64,000 nucleotides of DNA from Halocatena halophila (lineage in GTDB: Archaea > Halobacteriota > Halobacteria > Halobacteriales > Haloarculaceae): positions 1,860,001-1,924,000 of the forward strand of contig CP071306.1 in NCBI GenBank assembly GCA_027563145.1, read 5' to 3'. Under the pieces are notes generated by a model. That model was not told the DNA's origin and searched no databases. It saw only the letters and a program-made list of their open reading frames with translations. This document shows, one piece after another, positions 1 through 9,638 of this stretch. How positions within the stretch are numbered: position 1 is the stretch's first letter; each line of letters opens with the position of its first letter. The translations under genes were made by a program, and so were the position numbers.

Positions 1-63
1 AAAGAAATGAATGCAAACCAATCTACCCATCACATCAGTTGATCGTCACACGGGTGATCGGGT

Positions 64-1398
64 GTGACGACGAACGGACAACTGCTGGCCCAGCAAGCCA
101 ACCGGGAATCGAACGCCAGAACGTATCCACGCCACCTTCCGATTGCGCTTGACTCGGCGTCGGGGATGATCGTGACTGACGTGTCGGGTGAGGAGTATCT
201 CGACTGTTTGAGCGGTGCGGGCTCGATGGCGCTCGGACACAATCATCCGGTGGTGACCGAGGCGATAGAGCGGGCGCTCGGGAACGATCGGCCGTTGCAC
301 ACGCTCGATCTGACGACACCGATCAAAGAGCGGTTCGTCGACACGCTGTTCGAGAGTCTTCCGACGGCGTTCGCTCGCCACGCAAAGATTCAGTTTTGCA
401 GTCCCGCGGGAACGGACGCGATTGAGGCAGCGCTGAAGCTGGTGAAGGCCGCCACGGGCAACGAGGTCGTATACGGGTTCCAGGGTGGCTATCACGGGAT
501 GACGGCGGGGGCACTTGGGTTAATGGGCGATGAATCAGTTCGGGCGGGAATACCAGGTCTCCGATCGAATGGACAGCAGCTTCCGTTTCCCTACAGCTAC
601 CGGAGCCCGTTCGGCGATGACGGCGACCACACGACGGCGAGCGGCTACGTTGAGCGATTGCTTGACGACCCGAACGCGGGGCTCGACGCGCCAGCAGGAT
701 TGCTCACGGAGATCGTCCAGGGCGAGGGTGGGGTGATTCCGGCTCCCGACCAGTGGGTTCGTGAGATCCGCCGTATCACCCGCGAGCGAGAGATTCCGTT
801 GATCGTCGATGAAGTCCAGACCGGTCTTGGCAGAACGGGAGCGCTCTATGCGTTCGAACACGCCGGGATCACGCCCGACGTGGTTGTGCTCTCGAAAGCG
901 ATTGGTGGCGGGTTGCCCCTGTCGGCGGTTGTCTACCACGAGCGGCTCGACAGCTGGGCCCCCGGCGCGCACGCAGGAACGTTCCGTGGCGGACAGCTCG
1001 CGATGGCAGCCGGCCAGGCCACGATCGATTACGTGATGGAAAACGACCTCGCTAGCCACGCCGATCGGATGGGTGCCAGGCTGCTGGACCATCTCGCACG
1101 AATTTCTACCGCCTACCCGACGATCGGGGACTGCCGTGGTCGGGGACTCATGCTCGGCGTGGAAATCGTCGATCCCGACGTAGAGACGGATGGGCCACGA
1201 CCAGCAGCTCCCGAACTCGCAGCGTCGATCCAGCAGGGCTGTCTCGAACGCGGTCTGATCGTCGAACGCGGCGGTCGCCACTCGGCGACGGTTCGATTTC
1301 TCCCGCCCCTCATTGTGACGGCCGACCAGATCGACGAGGTGGCCGAGATATTCGAATCGGCCGTGGAAGCGGCCGCGTTTGGGGGTGCGTCGCCGTGA
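64..1398 (+). CDS. dat: Diaminobutyrate--2-oxoglutarate aminotransferase
   Basis: Class III PLP aminotransferase (444 aa) that makes L-2,4-diaminobutyrate from aspartate semialdehyde and an amino donor. This is the first step towards 1,3-diaminopropane for siderophore assembly. I see the class III signature with the 'DEVQTGLGRTG' loop and the Schiff-base lysine K278 in 'LSKAIGGG'. The start is GTG at 64, because an upstream in-frame ATG at 7 is closed by TGA at 40-42. It opens a six-gene operon and overlaps the next gene by 4 nt. Its order and partners match rhbA of the rhizobactin cluster and dat of Haloferax. The family call is firm; the substrate is inferred from the neighbouring decarboxylase. 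Confidence 0.93.
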   Translation: MTTNGQLLAQQANRESNARTYPRHLPIALDSASGMIVTDVSGEEYLDCLSGAGSMALGHNHPVVTEAIERALGNDRPLHTLDLTTPIKERFVDTLFESLPTAFARHAKIQFCSPAGTDAIEAALKLVKAATGNEVVYGFQGGYHGMTAGALGLMGDESVRAGIPGLRSNGQQLPFPYSYRSPFGDDGDHTTASGYVERLLDDPNAGLDAPAGLLTEIVQGEGGVIPAPDQWVREIRRITREREIPLIVDEVQTGLGRTGALYAFEHAGITPDVVVLSKAIGGGLPLSAVVYHERLDSWAPGAHAGTFRGGQLAMAAGQATIDYVMENDLASHADRMGARLLDHLARISTAYPTIGDCRGRGLMLGVEIVDPDVETDGPRPAAPELAASIQQGCLERGLIVERGGRHSATVRFLPPLIVTADQIDEVAEIFESAVEAAAFGGASP

Positions 1399-2894
1399 GC
1401 GGATCGTCGTTTGAGGACGCCGGCACGGCCGTCTTTGGGCCTGATACGCTAGAATCCTATCGCAACGCAACGTCGCTGGCGATCGCGGCGTTACAGTCTG
1501 GCTATTTCGGGAGCAATACACCGTTTTCGGGGCGTACCCCGGACGAAATCCACGAGGACGTTGCCGAGACCGAGCCATTCCCATCGGCTGGGCAATCGCT
1601 CGAGGCCGTTCTCGAACGGGTTAGTTCGCTTGTCTGTGCCGATTCGGTGGGTGTCTATCATCCCCAATCGATGGCCCATCTCCACTGCCCACCGACAGTT
1701 CCAGCGCTCGCAGCAGAGCTGATCGTTTCGGCCATGAACCAGTCGATGGATTCCTGGGATCAGAGTCCCGCGGCCACAGCTGTCGAATCGACGCTCATCG
1801 AGGGATTGACATCGGTCTGTGGGCTGGGAGCTGGTGCGGATGGGGTGTTCACCAGCGGCTCAACCGAGGCGAACGTACTCGGGCTGTTGCTCGCGCGCAA
1901 CTGGGCCGTCGCCGACCGGTTCGACCACGACGCCCAACGGTCGGGACTCCCGACGGCTGCCCAGTCGCTGCGGATTCTCTGTTCTGCAGAGGCACATTTC
2001 ACCGCTCGACAGGCCGCAGGCCAGCTCGGGCTTGGTGATGATGCCGTCGTTGGAATTCCAACAGACGACGACCACCAGCTCTCGATCGAGGCGCTCGAAT
2101 CAACGATCGACCGGCTCATCGACGACTCGCTCGAACCGTTTGCTCTGATCGGCACCGCCGGCACGACAGATTTCGGGCGGATCGATCCACTGGATCGGCT
2201 GGGTGCTGTCGCCGCCGAGCACGACCTCTGGTTCCACGTCGATGGTGCCTACGGCGGACCGCTCGTGTTCAGCGATCGGCACCGCGATCGACTGTCCGGG
2301 ATCGAGCGCGCCGATTCGATCGCCATGGACTTTCATAAGCTCTGTCAACAGCCGCTGTCGTGTGGGGTGTTTCTTCTCGCCGACGGCGAGCAGTATGATT
2401 CGATCGATCGATCGGCGGCGTATCTCAATCCTGATGACACGGGTGCAGAATCGTCACACCACCTCGTCAGCAAGTCATTGCAAACCTCCCGACGGTTCGA
2501 TGCGCTCAAACCGTACGTCACGTTCCAGACGCTCGGCACTGACACAATGGGAGCCGGCATCGATTCACTGCTGAAGCTCGCTACGGATACCGCCACACTG
2601 ATCGAAGCGAACGATTCGCTAGAGCTTGCGGCCCGGCCATCGCTCAGTACGGTCGTGTTCCGCTACGATCCCCCATCGAATGACGACGCAACCGATACGA
2701 CGACTGATCGCATCCGCGATCGACTGCGAGCCGACGGCACCGCGATGCTCGCCAGAACCGCCGTCGATGGCAGTCCTCATCTGAAGTTCACGTTCGTCAA
2801 TCCGCGAACGTCACTCGACGACGTGATCGAGGTGCTGGATGCGGTCGTCGCTGCGGGTCGTGCGATCACTGAATCCACTCAATCAACATCATGA
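1395..2894 (+). CDS. ddc: L-2,4-diaminobutyrate decarboxylase
   Basis: Group II PLP decarboxylase (499 aa) expected to convert 2,4-diaminobutyrate to 1,3-diaminopropane, the diamine backbone of schizokinen-type siderophores. Visible features are the glycine/serine-rich stretch 'TSGSTEAN' that binds the PLP phosphate, 'HVDGAYGG' with the aspartate that contacts the PLP nitrogen, and the PLP lysine K315 in 'DFHKLCQQP'. The GTG start overlaps the end of dat by 4 nt, and its own stop overlaps the next start, so translation is probably coupled. It corresponds to rhbB, or bdb in Haloferax. Alternative substrates such as glutamate or tyrosine are less likely given the aminotransferase next door. Confidence 0.92.
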   Translation: MSGSSFEDAGTAVFGPDTLESYRNATSLAIAALQSGYFGSNTPFSGRTPDEIHEDVAETEPFPSAGQSLEAVLERVSSLVCADSVGVYHPQSMAHLHCPPTVPALAAELIVSAMNQSMDSWDQSPAATAVESTLIEGLTSVCGLGAGADGVFTSGSTEANVLGLLLARNWAVADRFDHDAQRSGLPTAAQSLRILCSAEAHFTARQAAGQLGLGDDAVVGIPTDDDHQLSIEALESTIDRLIDDSLEPFALIGTAGTTDFGRIDPLDRLGAVAAEHDLWFHVDGAYGGPLVFSDRHRDRLSGIERADSIAMDFHKLCQQPLSCGVFLLADGEQYDSIDRSAAYLNPDDTGAESSHHLVSKSLQTSRRFDALKPYVTFQTLGTDTMGAGIDSLLKLATDTATLIEANDSLELAARPSLSTVVFRYDPPSNDDATDTTTDRIRDRLRADGTAMLARTAVDGSPHLKFTFVNPRTSLDDVIEVLDAVVAAGRAITESTQSTS

Positions 2895-4672
2895 GTACCA
2901 ACCACGCTTCAACGACCAGGTCAAACTCCTCGATCGCCGAGGCGGCCACCGTTCACGCGCTGTTGAACTGCTATGACAGAGACACCGACGGCACCGAGCG
3001 CACGGTAGCGGACGCGGTTGGGCTCTCGGGAGAGTTTCCTGTTCTTCACTGTCCGCTGTCGGCACTGGGTGTCGAACTCGCCGTGGAGCTGCGCTATGAC
3101 TCACCCACCGGCCGGCATCTGCTCGCGCTTCCGGTCTATCTCCGTGGCACTGACGACTGGACGCCGGTGTCGTACACGACGGTGGCGTCCTGTCTCTGTC
3201 AACAACTCGAGGCAGAGCGAGACGGGGTCAACCGGACGGACGACCTGCTCGGCCGGATCATCCAGAGCTGTCAGAACGTCGCTCGCTACGTTGGCGCCTC
3301 AGATTCTGCTCTCGGTCTCGAGCCATCGTTCAGGGCTGCAGAACAGTCGCTGACGTTCGGCCATCTGTTGCATCCGACGCCGAAAAGTCGGATCGGCATC
3401 ACCCCCGACGAGGCCCCCACATTCGCACCAGAACTTGGAGGCTCGTTCCAGCTCACCTACGTCGCGGCCGATCCGTCGATCGTCGCACACGATAGTGCCC
3501 GAGAGACAACTGCACCAGCGTGGGTCCGCCAGCAGCTTGATCCGTCCATTCTCCCGGACGACGATTCGATCGTCATTCCGATGCATCCCTGGCAGGCCAG
3601 GCGATGTAGATCACAGCCAGCCGTCCAGACGGCGATCGAGGCGGGTGAACTCAGCTATCTCGGCCAGCACGGCCCGGATTTTTATCCAACGTCATCCGTC
3701 CGAACGCTCTACAGCCCCGACGCTCCGTTTATGGTGAAGGGGTCGCTCCACGTCGAGATCACGAACTCGCTGCGAACGAACAAACGCCCGGAGCTCGAAC
3801 GCGGCGTGGCGATCGCAGAGTTGCTCCAGACCGAGTTCGGCGAGCAGCTCGAATCACAGTTTCCAGCCTTCGAGATCGTCCGTGATCCGGCGTATCTCAC
3901 GCTCGATATCGGTTCAGGCCAAGAATCTGGCTTCGAGGTGGTGTTGCGAGACAACCCGTTCGACGAATCGACGACGGCAATGCCGGTCGTTGCGCTCTGT
4001 CAGGACCACCCAGACAGTGGTCACCTGGGTGGCCCAGACGAACGCGCGCGCTCGTTGCTTTCGGAGATTATCACCTCGATCGCCGACCGCGAAGACCGCT
4101 CTCGGGCGGCGGTCAGTCTCGACTGGTTCGACCAGTACTGCGACGTGCTAGTTCGACCCGTGGTGTGGTTACTGCTCGAACACGGACTCGGACTCGAAGC
4201 TCACCAGCAAAACAGCGTCCTGGAGCTCGAAGACGGCTATCCTGTCCGTGGCTACTATCGTGACAACCAGGGGTATTATTTCGCCGAATCCACCTACGAG
4301 GCGATCGATACCTATCTTCCGGGCGTTGGTGATCGCGCACAGACGATCTGTCGGGATGGTGTCGTGGACGAACGGATCCGGTACTATCTGTTTTGCAACA
4401 ACGTTTTCGGCGTCATCAACGCGTTCGGAACTGCCGGGCTGATCGAGGAGCGTCGGTTACTCGAACGGCTCGCGGAGGTGCTCTCTGCGCTCACCGCGTT
4501 CGATCGAGAAACGTCCACCTTGCTCGATGAACTGCTGGAGCATCCAACGCTGCCGTGTAAGGCGAATCTTCTCACCCGCGTGCACGACATGGACGAACTG
4601 GAGGGATCGATCGATGCCCAATCAGTGTACACGCAGATCGACAACCCGCTCTGGGAGGTGGACAATCAATGA
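2891..4672 (+). CDS. iucA: IucA/IucC-family siderophore synthetase (first copy)
   Basis: NRPS-independent siderophore synthetase of 593 aa. Members adenylate a carboxylate of citrate and join it to an amine or hydroxylamine in the cytoplasm. Typical segments are present: 'IPMHPWQ' around residues 230-236, the 'KGSLHVEITNSLRTNK' block around residue 285, and 'LEAHQQNSVLEL' in the C-terminal ferric-reductase-like part. By position it corresponds to rhbC/iucA, and probably performs the first condensation of citrate with N-acetyl-N-hydroxydiaminopropane. The ATG overlaps the stop of ddc by 4 nt. The division of labour with the second synthetase is inferred from gene order only. Confidence 0.92.
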   Translation: MSTNHASTTRSNSSIAEAATVHALLNCYDRDTDGTERTVADAVGLSGEFPVLHCPLSALGVELAVELRYDSPTGRHLLALPVYLRGTDDWTPVSYTTVASCLCQQLEAERDGVNRTDDLLGRIIQSCQNVARYVGASDSALGLEPSFRAAEQSLTFGHLLHPTPKSRIGITPDEAPTFAPELGGSFQLTYVAADPSIVAHDSARETTAPAWVRQQLDPSILPDDDSIVIPMHPWQARRCRSQPAVQTAIEAGELSYLGQHGPDFYPTSSVRTLYSPDAPFMVKGSLHVEITNSLRTNKRPELERGVAIAELLQTEFGEQLESQFPAFEIVRDPAYLTLDIGSGQESGFEVVLRDNPFDESTTAMPVVALCQDHPDSGHLGGPDERARSLLSEIITSIADREDRSRAAVSLDWFDQYCDVLVRPVVWLLLEHGLGLEAHQQNSVLELEDGYPVRGYYRDNQGYYFAESTYEAIDTYLPGVGDRAQTICRDGVVDERIRYYLFCNNVFGVINAFGTAGLIEERRLLERLAEVLSALTAFDRETSTLLDELLEHPTLPCKANLLTRVHDMDELEGSIDAQSVYTQIDNPLWEVDNQ

Positions 4673-5268
4673 GCGGCCCCACCGACGCGATTGCCGAGGG
4701 AGATTATCAGGCCTACGACGAGACGATCGACCGAACGATCACGTTCCGTCCCGTCGAACTCGAGCGTGATCTCCTCCGCTTGCATGACTGGTTGACCAGC
4801 GAGCACGTTCGGCCCTACTGGCAGCTCCCGGACTCCCTGAGTGAGTTTCGGGCAAAAATGATAGAAAAGTGTAATGATTCACATTTGACGCCGTACATCG
4901 GCTCGCTGAATCACGTCCCGATGAGCTACTGGGAGTGTTACTGGGCCGAAAATGACGTGCTCGCAGAGTACTGTGAGACGAAGCCAGCAGATCAGGGGAT
5001 TCACCTGCTGATCGGCCCACCAGAGTATCTGGGCGCAGGGTATGCGACCTCGCTCGTACGAGCAGTGCTCTCGATGCAGTTCACCCATCCGGCGACCGAA
5101 CGGGTGTTGACCGAACCGGACGTTCGCAACGACCGGGTCATCCACGTGTTTGAGCGCTGTGGCTTCGAACCAGTTCGTGAGATCGAACTCCCGGAAAAAG
5201 ACGCGCTGGTGATGGCGTGTTCTCGCAATCGATTTCAGTCCCTGCAGGGGGTGATGGACCGTGCGTGA
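4669..5268 (+). CDS. iucB: GNAT N-acetyltransferase for the siderophore hydroxylamine
   Basis: A 199-aa protein of the IucB/RhbD acetyltransferase group. It is expected to transfer acetyl from acetyl-CoA to the N-hydroxylated diamine, creating the hydroxamate iron ligand. The GNAT fold is suggested by 'LLIGPPEYLGAGYATSLV', an acetyl-CoA binding stretch, and by the C-terminal 'VIHVFERCGFEPVREIELP' motif common to this subgroup. The ATG overlaps the upstream stop by 4 nt and the gene overlaps the monooxygenase by 8 nt. The acceptor is inferred from the operon. Confidence 0.9.
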   Translation: MSGPTDAIAEGDYQAYDETIDRTITFRPVELERDLLRLHDWLTSEHVRPYWQLPDSLSEFRAKMIEKCNDSHLTPYIGSLNHVPMSYWECYWAENDVLAEYCETKPADQGIHLLIGPPEYLGAGYATSLVRAVLSMQFTHPATERVLTEPDVRNDRVIHVFERCGFEPVREIELPEKDALVMACSRNRFQSLQGVMDRA

Positions 5269-6616
5269 GTCAGTCGATGTGATTGGGGTAGGTCTCGGGC
5301 CGTTCAATCTCGGGCTCGCGGCATTGCTCGAACCGACCGAGCTGGATGGGCTGTTTCTGGACGAATCCGACTCGTTCCACTGGCACGAGGGAATGCTCAT
5401 TGAGGGGACGACGCTCGAAGTGCCGTATCTCGCCGATCTCGTCACGCTCGCCGATCCGACGAATCCGTACAGCTACTGCAACTATCTGCGCGAACACGAT
5501 CGCATCTACGAGTTTTACTTCTACGAGACGTTTCAGATCCCGCGTCGGGAGTACGACGACTATCTCCGGTGGGCTGCGACAGAGCTCGAGAGCCCGCAGT
5601 TCGACCGGCGGGTGACGGCGATCGAGTTCGAGCCTGCTCACGAGCAGTTCGTTGTCACTGCCGTCTCGCCGAGCACCGGTGACCGGTATGAGTACGTTGC
5701 GGATGATGTGGTTGTTGGGGTGGGAACGACCCCACAGTTGCCGGATGGCTTCCGTGGTCATCCCGCCAGTGACGTGTTTCACACCGCCAGCTACCGGTCT
5801 CACATCGGTCGGTGTCTTGAGGCGGATTCGATCACTGTCGTTGGCTCGGGCCAGTCAGCAGCGGAGGTGTTCCTGGACCTGCTAGATCGCCAGCCTGCTG
5901 GTGCATACCGTCTCGATTGGCTGACCCGCTCGGCTGGTTTTTTCCCGATGGAGTATTCGAAGCTCGGCTTACAGCATTTCACCCCGGAGTACACGCAGTA
6001 CGTCGCCTCACTCTCCCAGGAAACCCGGGATGAGCTCATCCCCGAGCAGGATCTGCTCTATAAAGGAATCGACGTGGAGACGAGCGCGGCGATCTACGAG
6101 TTGCTGTACGAGCGCTCGATCGGCGATCGCGATCCGGCGATCGGATTGCTCGCAGAAACCGCCGTTCAGTCGATCGACCGCGTGGACGATGGCTACCGGC
6201 TTTACTGTAATCGAACGCTGACCGACGAGTCGTTCGTCCACGAGAGCGACGTTGTCGTCTGTGGCACCGGCTACGAACGCGCTCGGCCGGCGTTTTACGA
6301 CCCCCTGTCCGATCGGATCGCGACCGACGAACAGGGTCGGTTCGCAATCACGGCGGACTACCGGCTCCCGATAGATGACGTGTCGGGTCGGCTGTTCGTA
6401 CAGAACGCCGAGCTACACACCCACGGCGTCGGTACGCCGGATCTCGGGCTGGGTTGTTATCGCAACAGCCGGATTGCAAACCAGCTGCTCGGTCGCACCG
6501 AATATCCAGAGGACACCGACACCGTCTTCCAGGATTTCTCGCTGGACGCGTTTCTCGAGGGGACGCCAGCGTCCACGCGACGAACTGACGACGATCGGCT
6601 ACATCACCACCAATGA
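5261..6616 (+). CDS. iucD: Lysine/ornithine-type N-hydroxylating flavin monooxygenase
   Basis: FAD- and NADPH-dependent N-monooxygenase of 451 aa that hydroxylates the free amine of the diamine building block. The N-terminal FAD motif reads 'VIGVGLGPFNLGLAAL' (about residues 7-22), and a second nucleotide site, 'VVGSGQSAAEVF', lies near residue 195. 'GFFPMEYSKLGLQHFTPEY' and 'CGTGYERARP' are typical of the IucD/PvdA/SidA family. The GTG start overlaps iucB by 8 nt. Within this operon the likely substrate is 1,3-diaminopropane rather than lysine, because dat and ddc supply that diamine. It corresponds to rhbE. Confidence 0.93.
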   Translation: MRESVDVIGVGLGPFNLGLAALLEPTELDGLFLDESDSFHWHEGMLIEGTTLEVPYLADLVTLADPTNPYSYCNYLREHDRIYEFYFYETFQIPRREYDDYLRWAATELESPQFDRRVTAIEFEPAHEQFVVTAVSPSTGDRYEYVADDVVVGVGTTPQLPDGFRGHPASDVFHTASYRSHIGRCLEADSITVVGSGQSAAEVFLDLLDRQPAGAYRLDWLTRSAGFFPMEYSKLGLQHFTPEYTQYVASLSQETRDELIPEQDLLYKGIDVETSAAIYELLYERSIGDRDPAIGLLAETAVQSIDRVDDGYRLYCNRTLTDESFVHESDVVVCGTGYERARPAFYDPLSDRIATDEQGRFAITADYRLPIDDVSGRLFVQNAELHTHGVGTPDLGLGCYRNSRIANQLLGRTEYPEDTDTVFQDFSLDAFLEGTPASTRRTDDDRLHHHQ

Positions 6617-8415
6617 CACACCAACACCAACAGCAGCAGATTGACAATGCATCGTTCGACGCCGCAGTCTTTGAGACCGTCAGTCGTCGACTTCTTGCAA
6701 AATGCATCGAGGAGTTCACCTACGAGGAGATCATCGATCCCGAACCCGTGGCCGACGGCGAATCAACGCGCTATGAACTGCCGATGGCGACGGGAGTGGC
6801 CTACCGATTCGACGCCACGGAGCAGTGGCTCGACAGCATCACCGTCGATCCGTCGTCCATCGAGCGCATCACCGACGGAACGAGCGCCCCGGCGACCGAT
6901 CCGATCGGATTCGTCAGGGATCTCGGCGAAACGATCGAGATCGATTCGATCACGCTCGGCAACTTCGTTCGAGAGCTGAACAACACCCTGTTTGCCGATG
7001 CGGTCATCGAAGACCAGACCGATTCAACCGACGTGGCCACACTCGAATACGCCCAGCTCGAGGGCGCAATGACTGGCCATCCGTGGCTCGTCGTCAACAA
7101 GGGCCGGTTGGGTTTTGGAGCGAGCGATCACGCCCAATTTGCACCCGAACGCAGCGAACCCCAGCGCCTGCTCTGGGTGGGTGCTCATCGTGAGCTTGCG
7201 ACGGCTACCACGACCGAGGCCGTCTCCTTCGAGTCGCTACTCCGCTCTGAGCTGGGTGAGACGCTCGATCAGTTCCGAGAGCAGCTCGCAACGAAGGGGC
7301 TCGATCCCGATGCGTATCAGTTGCTCCCCGTCCATCAGTGGCAATGGGACAACTACATCGCCCAGCAGTACGCCCGTGAGCTCGCGACCGACCAGCTCGT
7401 ACTGCTCGGCCCAGGTCCGGATCGGTATCTGCCCCAGCAGTCGATCCGCACGTTCACGAACGTCGATTCACCCGAGCGCCACCACGTGAAAGTGCCGTTA
7501 TCGATCCACAACACGCTGGTCTGGCGGGGACTTCCGGGCGAACGCACGCAGGTCGCACCGATTGTCACGGAGTTCGTTCACGAACTCGTCGAGAACGACT
7601 CGTATCTCAGCGAGGAGTGTGGGCTGGTCGTTCCCGGAGAGATCGCTGCAGTCGACGTTGGCCAGCCTGATTTCACCGCCATCGAGGACGGCCCGTATCA
7701 GTATCGCGAACTACTGGGCGCAATCTGGCGAGAATCGATCGATGAGTACTGTGCGGACGACGAGCGCGCGATGACGCTGGCTGCGCTCATCCACGTGCAG
7801 GACGGCCAGCCAGTGCTCTCTTCGCTGGTCGAGCGCTCGGAGCTCACCCTCGATGAGTGGATCGAATCGCTCTGTGAGACGGTCGTTCCGCCGCTCATCC
7901 ACTGTCTCTATCGCTACGGGACCGTCTTTTCACCACACGGCCAGAACGCAATGTTGTTGCTCGAAGACGACGCGCCAAGCCGGCTTGCCGTGAAGGATCT
8001 TGTCGACGACGTGAACGTCAGCGATCAGCCCATCCCTGAGCTCGAGGAGCTTTCTCCGGAGCTCACGAGCGTGCTCCGCAGTGAACCACCGGAAGGGCTC
8101 TGTCAGTTCATTTTCGCCGGGCTATTTGTTGGGGTGTTTCGCTATCTCGTGAAGATTCTCGAAACCCACCACGACTACGAGGAACGGCGGTTCTGGGAGC
8201 ACGTCGCAGGATCGATTCGGGCGTATCAACACCGATTCCCCGAGCTCGAAGAGCGGTTCGAGACGTTCGATCTCTTCCAGGATCGGTTCACGAAACTCTG
8301 TTTGAACCGCAATCGGCTGTTCAGAGAGGGATATGCGGATGCCTCCGGCCGGCCACACGCAGCCGAGCACGGAACGGTGAAAAATCCCTTGGCCAAACTC
8401 GACGATCGGTCCTGA
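6613..8415 (+). CDS. iucC: IucA/IucC-family siderophore synthetase (second copy)
   Basis: Second NIS synthetase (600 aa), probably adding the second hydroxamate arm to the citrate intermediate. I see 'LPVHQWQWDNY', 'KVPLSIHNTLVWRGLPGERT' and 'FSPHGQNAMLLLEDDAPSRLAVKDL', all hallmarks of the family. The His/Gln-rich N terminus (MTHQHQQQQ) is unusual but may be just a disordered tail. It overlaps iucD by 4 nt and ends the operon; a convergent gene follows after 12 nt. It corresponds to rhbF. No rhbG-like acyltransferase and no TonB-type receptor, which archaea lack anyway, is present in the window. Confidence 0.92.
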   Translation: MTHQHQQQQIDNASFDAAVFETVSRRLLAKCIEEFTYEEIIDPEPVADGESTRYELPMATGVAYRFDATEQWLDSITVDPSSIERITDGTSAPATDPIGFVRDLGETIEIDSITLGNFVRELNNTLFADAVIEDQTDSTDVATLEYAQLEGAMTGHPWLVVNKGRLGFGASDHAQFAPERSEPQRLLWVGAHRELATATTTEAVSFESLLRSELGETLDQFREQLATKGLDPDAYQLLPVHQWQWDNYIAQQYARELATDQLVLLGPGPDRYLPQQSIRTFTNVDSPERHHVKVPLSIHNTLVWRGLPGERTQVAPIVTEFVHELVENDSYLSEECGLVVPGEIAAVDVGQPDFTAIEDGPYQYRELLGAIWRESIDEYCADDERAMTLAALIHVQDGQPVLSSLVERSELTLDEWIESLCETVVPPLIHCLYRYGTVFSPHGQNAMLLLEDDAPSRLAVKDLVDDVNVSDQPIPELEELSPELTSVLRSEPPEGLCQFIFAGLFVGVFRYLVKILETHHDYEERRFWEHVAGSIRAYQHRFPELEERFETFDLFQDRFTKLCLNRNRLFREGYADASGRPHAAEHGTVKNPLAKLDDRS

Positions 8416-8427
8416 CCCACTCATCGG

Positions 8428-9570
8428 TCACCTCGATTCGATGACAACCAGAACGCTATCGAACCCACGCCGGTAGAGCAATCGACCGTCAACCGGGATG
8501 ACCTGCGAGCCAACGCCAGTAACGGGCCAGTGGCGCAGTTGCTCGCCAGTGTGGAGATCCAGGAGGAAGATCCCGGTGTTTGCACCAGCACTGACCACCC
8601 GATCACCGACGATCACCGGCCCGCTCTGGCTCACACCCGTTCTGTGTGTCCACCGTTGCTTGCCGGTCGTGGCGTCAACTGCGATCGTTCGCTCGCCGTT
8701 GCCTGCAGCGACGATCACGGCGTTTGCACCAACTGCCGGCGATTCGTACACCCCTTGTTCGATTGGCTGTTCCCACTGTAGTGAGCCGTCGTCAGTGTCG
8801 AGTGCGTACAGCGTCCCCGTTTTCGAGGGAGCGAACAGCGTCCCATTGCCGAGTGCTGGTGTGGCATAGAGCGGTTCGAGTCCGTCGGTGTGCCAGAAGC
8901 GATCGCCGTGGTGGGTGATCGCCGTGACTGCTCCCCGATCGTTGGCACCCGCAACTGCATAGACGCGCTCACCGACCGCAATTCCGTTTGCGTCCGCCGA
9001 TTGCTCCCATCGTTTTTTGCCCGTACCACCATCGATCGCAATCACGCGGCCAGTTTCGCCCACGAAAACGGTCCCATCGTGGGCCACCGGCGAACCATTG
9101 ATCGAGCCACTGTCCGTCCGCCACAGCTCCCTGCCGTCCGCAAGCGAGTACGCAACCGTCTCGTTGTGTGTGGACACGACCAGAGAATCGCAGGTCACCA
9201 CTGGACTGACCTCGGTCTCACCAGCCATCTCGACCTCCCAGTACTGCTGGCCGGTGTTCAACGAGCGTGTGTCCACGCGATTCGATCCCGCAGTGTACAC
9301 GACGCCATCCGTGACCACTGGCGGTGCGTTCGTCACGAAATTGGCAGACTGTGGCACGAACGCCTGTGCTGGTAACGATGTGTCAGGAACGTCTTGAGCG
9401 GAAAGCACACTCGTTCGAGCAGCGTCGAACCCAGCCATCGGCCACGCACCACTTGTTGGCTCACACTTCGAACCCTCGCTTTTCAGCACCGAAAACGGCT
9501 GAGAACAGCCGCTGATCAAAACCGCCGATCCCATCGCCAGCATCGATCGCCGCGAGAACCGTCTACTCAC
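8428..9570 (-). CDS. PQQ-like beta-propeller lipoprotein, Tat-exported
   Basis: About 380 aa. It begins with 'SRRFSRRSMLAMGSAVLISGCSQ', which combines a twin-arginine motif, a short hydrophobic run and a lipobox ending in cysteine. It is therefore likely exported folded by Tat and anchored as a lipoprotein. The rest is a run of PQQ-type blades, each with variants of 'GxxxALDxxTGKxxW' (for example 'VIAIDGGTGKKRWEQ', 'LYALDTDDGSLQW' and 'TIAVDATTGKQRWTHR'). I chose the GTG at 9570 over a TTG at 9597, because it puts the arginines at the extreme N terminus. It is convergent with the siderophore operon. Such propellers often scaffold or bind ligands on the surface; an enzymatic function is not evident. 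Confidence 0.82.
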   Translation of the reverse strand: MSRRFSRRSMLAMGSAVLISGCSQPFSVLKSEGSKCEPTSGAWPMAGFDAARTSVLSAQDVPDTSLPAQAFVPQSANFVTNAPPVVTDGVVYTAGSNRVDTRSLNTGQQYWEVEMAGETEVSPVVTCDSLVVSTHNETVAYSLADGRELWRTDSGSINGSPVAHDGTVFVGETGRVIAIDGGTGKKRWEQSADANGIAVGERVYAVAGANDRGAVTAITHHGDRFWHTDGLEPLYATPALGNGTLFAPSKTGTLYALDTDDGSLQWEQPIEQGVYESPAVGANAVIVAAGNGERTIAVDATTGKQRWTHRTGVSQSGPVIVGDRVVSAGANTGIFLLDLHTGEQLRHWPVTGVGSQVIPVDGRLLYRRGFDSVLVVIESR

Positions 9571-9638
9571 ACGGGAACCATTCCAACAGACTCCCAATAT
9601 CTATTGCCATCTATTATTGTTCTATAACATTTTCCCCA

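Noticed and set aside
7..42. Short in-frame ATG peptide before the siderophore operon
   Set aside because: It closes after 11 codons; it could equally be the end of an upstream gene outside the window, and nothing supports translation.
535..1584. 349-codon minus-strand frame opposite dat
   Set aside because: Arg-rich shadow typical of the antisense frame in haloarchaeal codon usage; no domain pattern and fully overlaps a well-supported gene.
9571..9597. TTG start for the PQQ propeller
   Set aside because: It would add nine residues before the twin-arginine motif; the GTG at 9570 gives a normal Tat signal.
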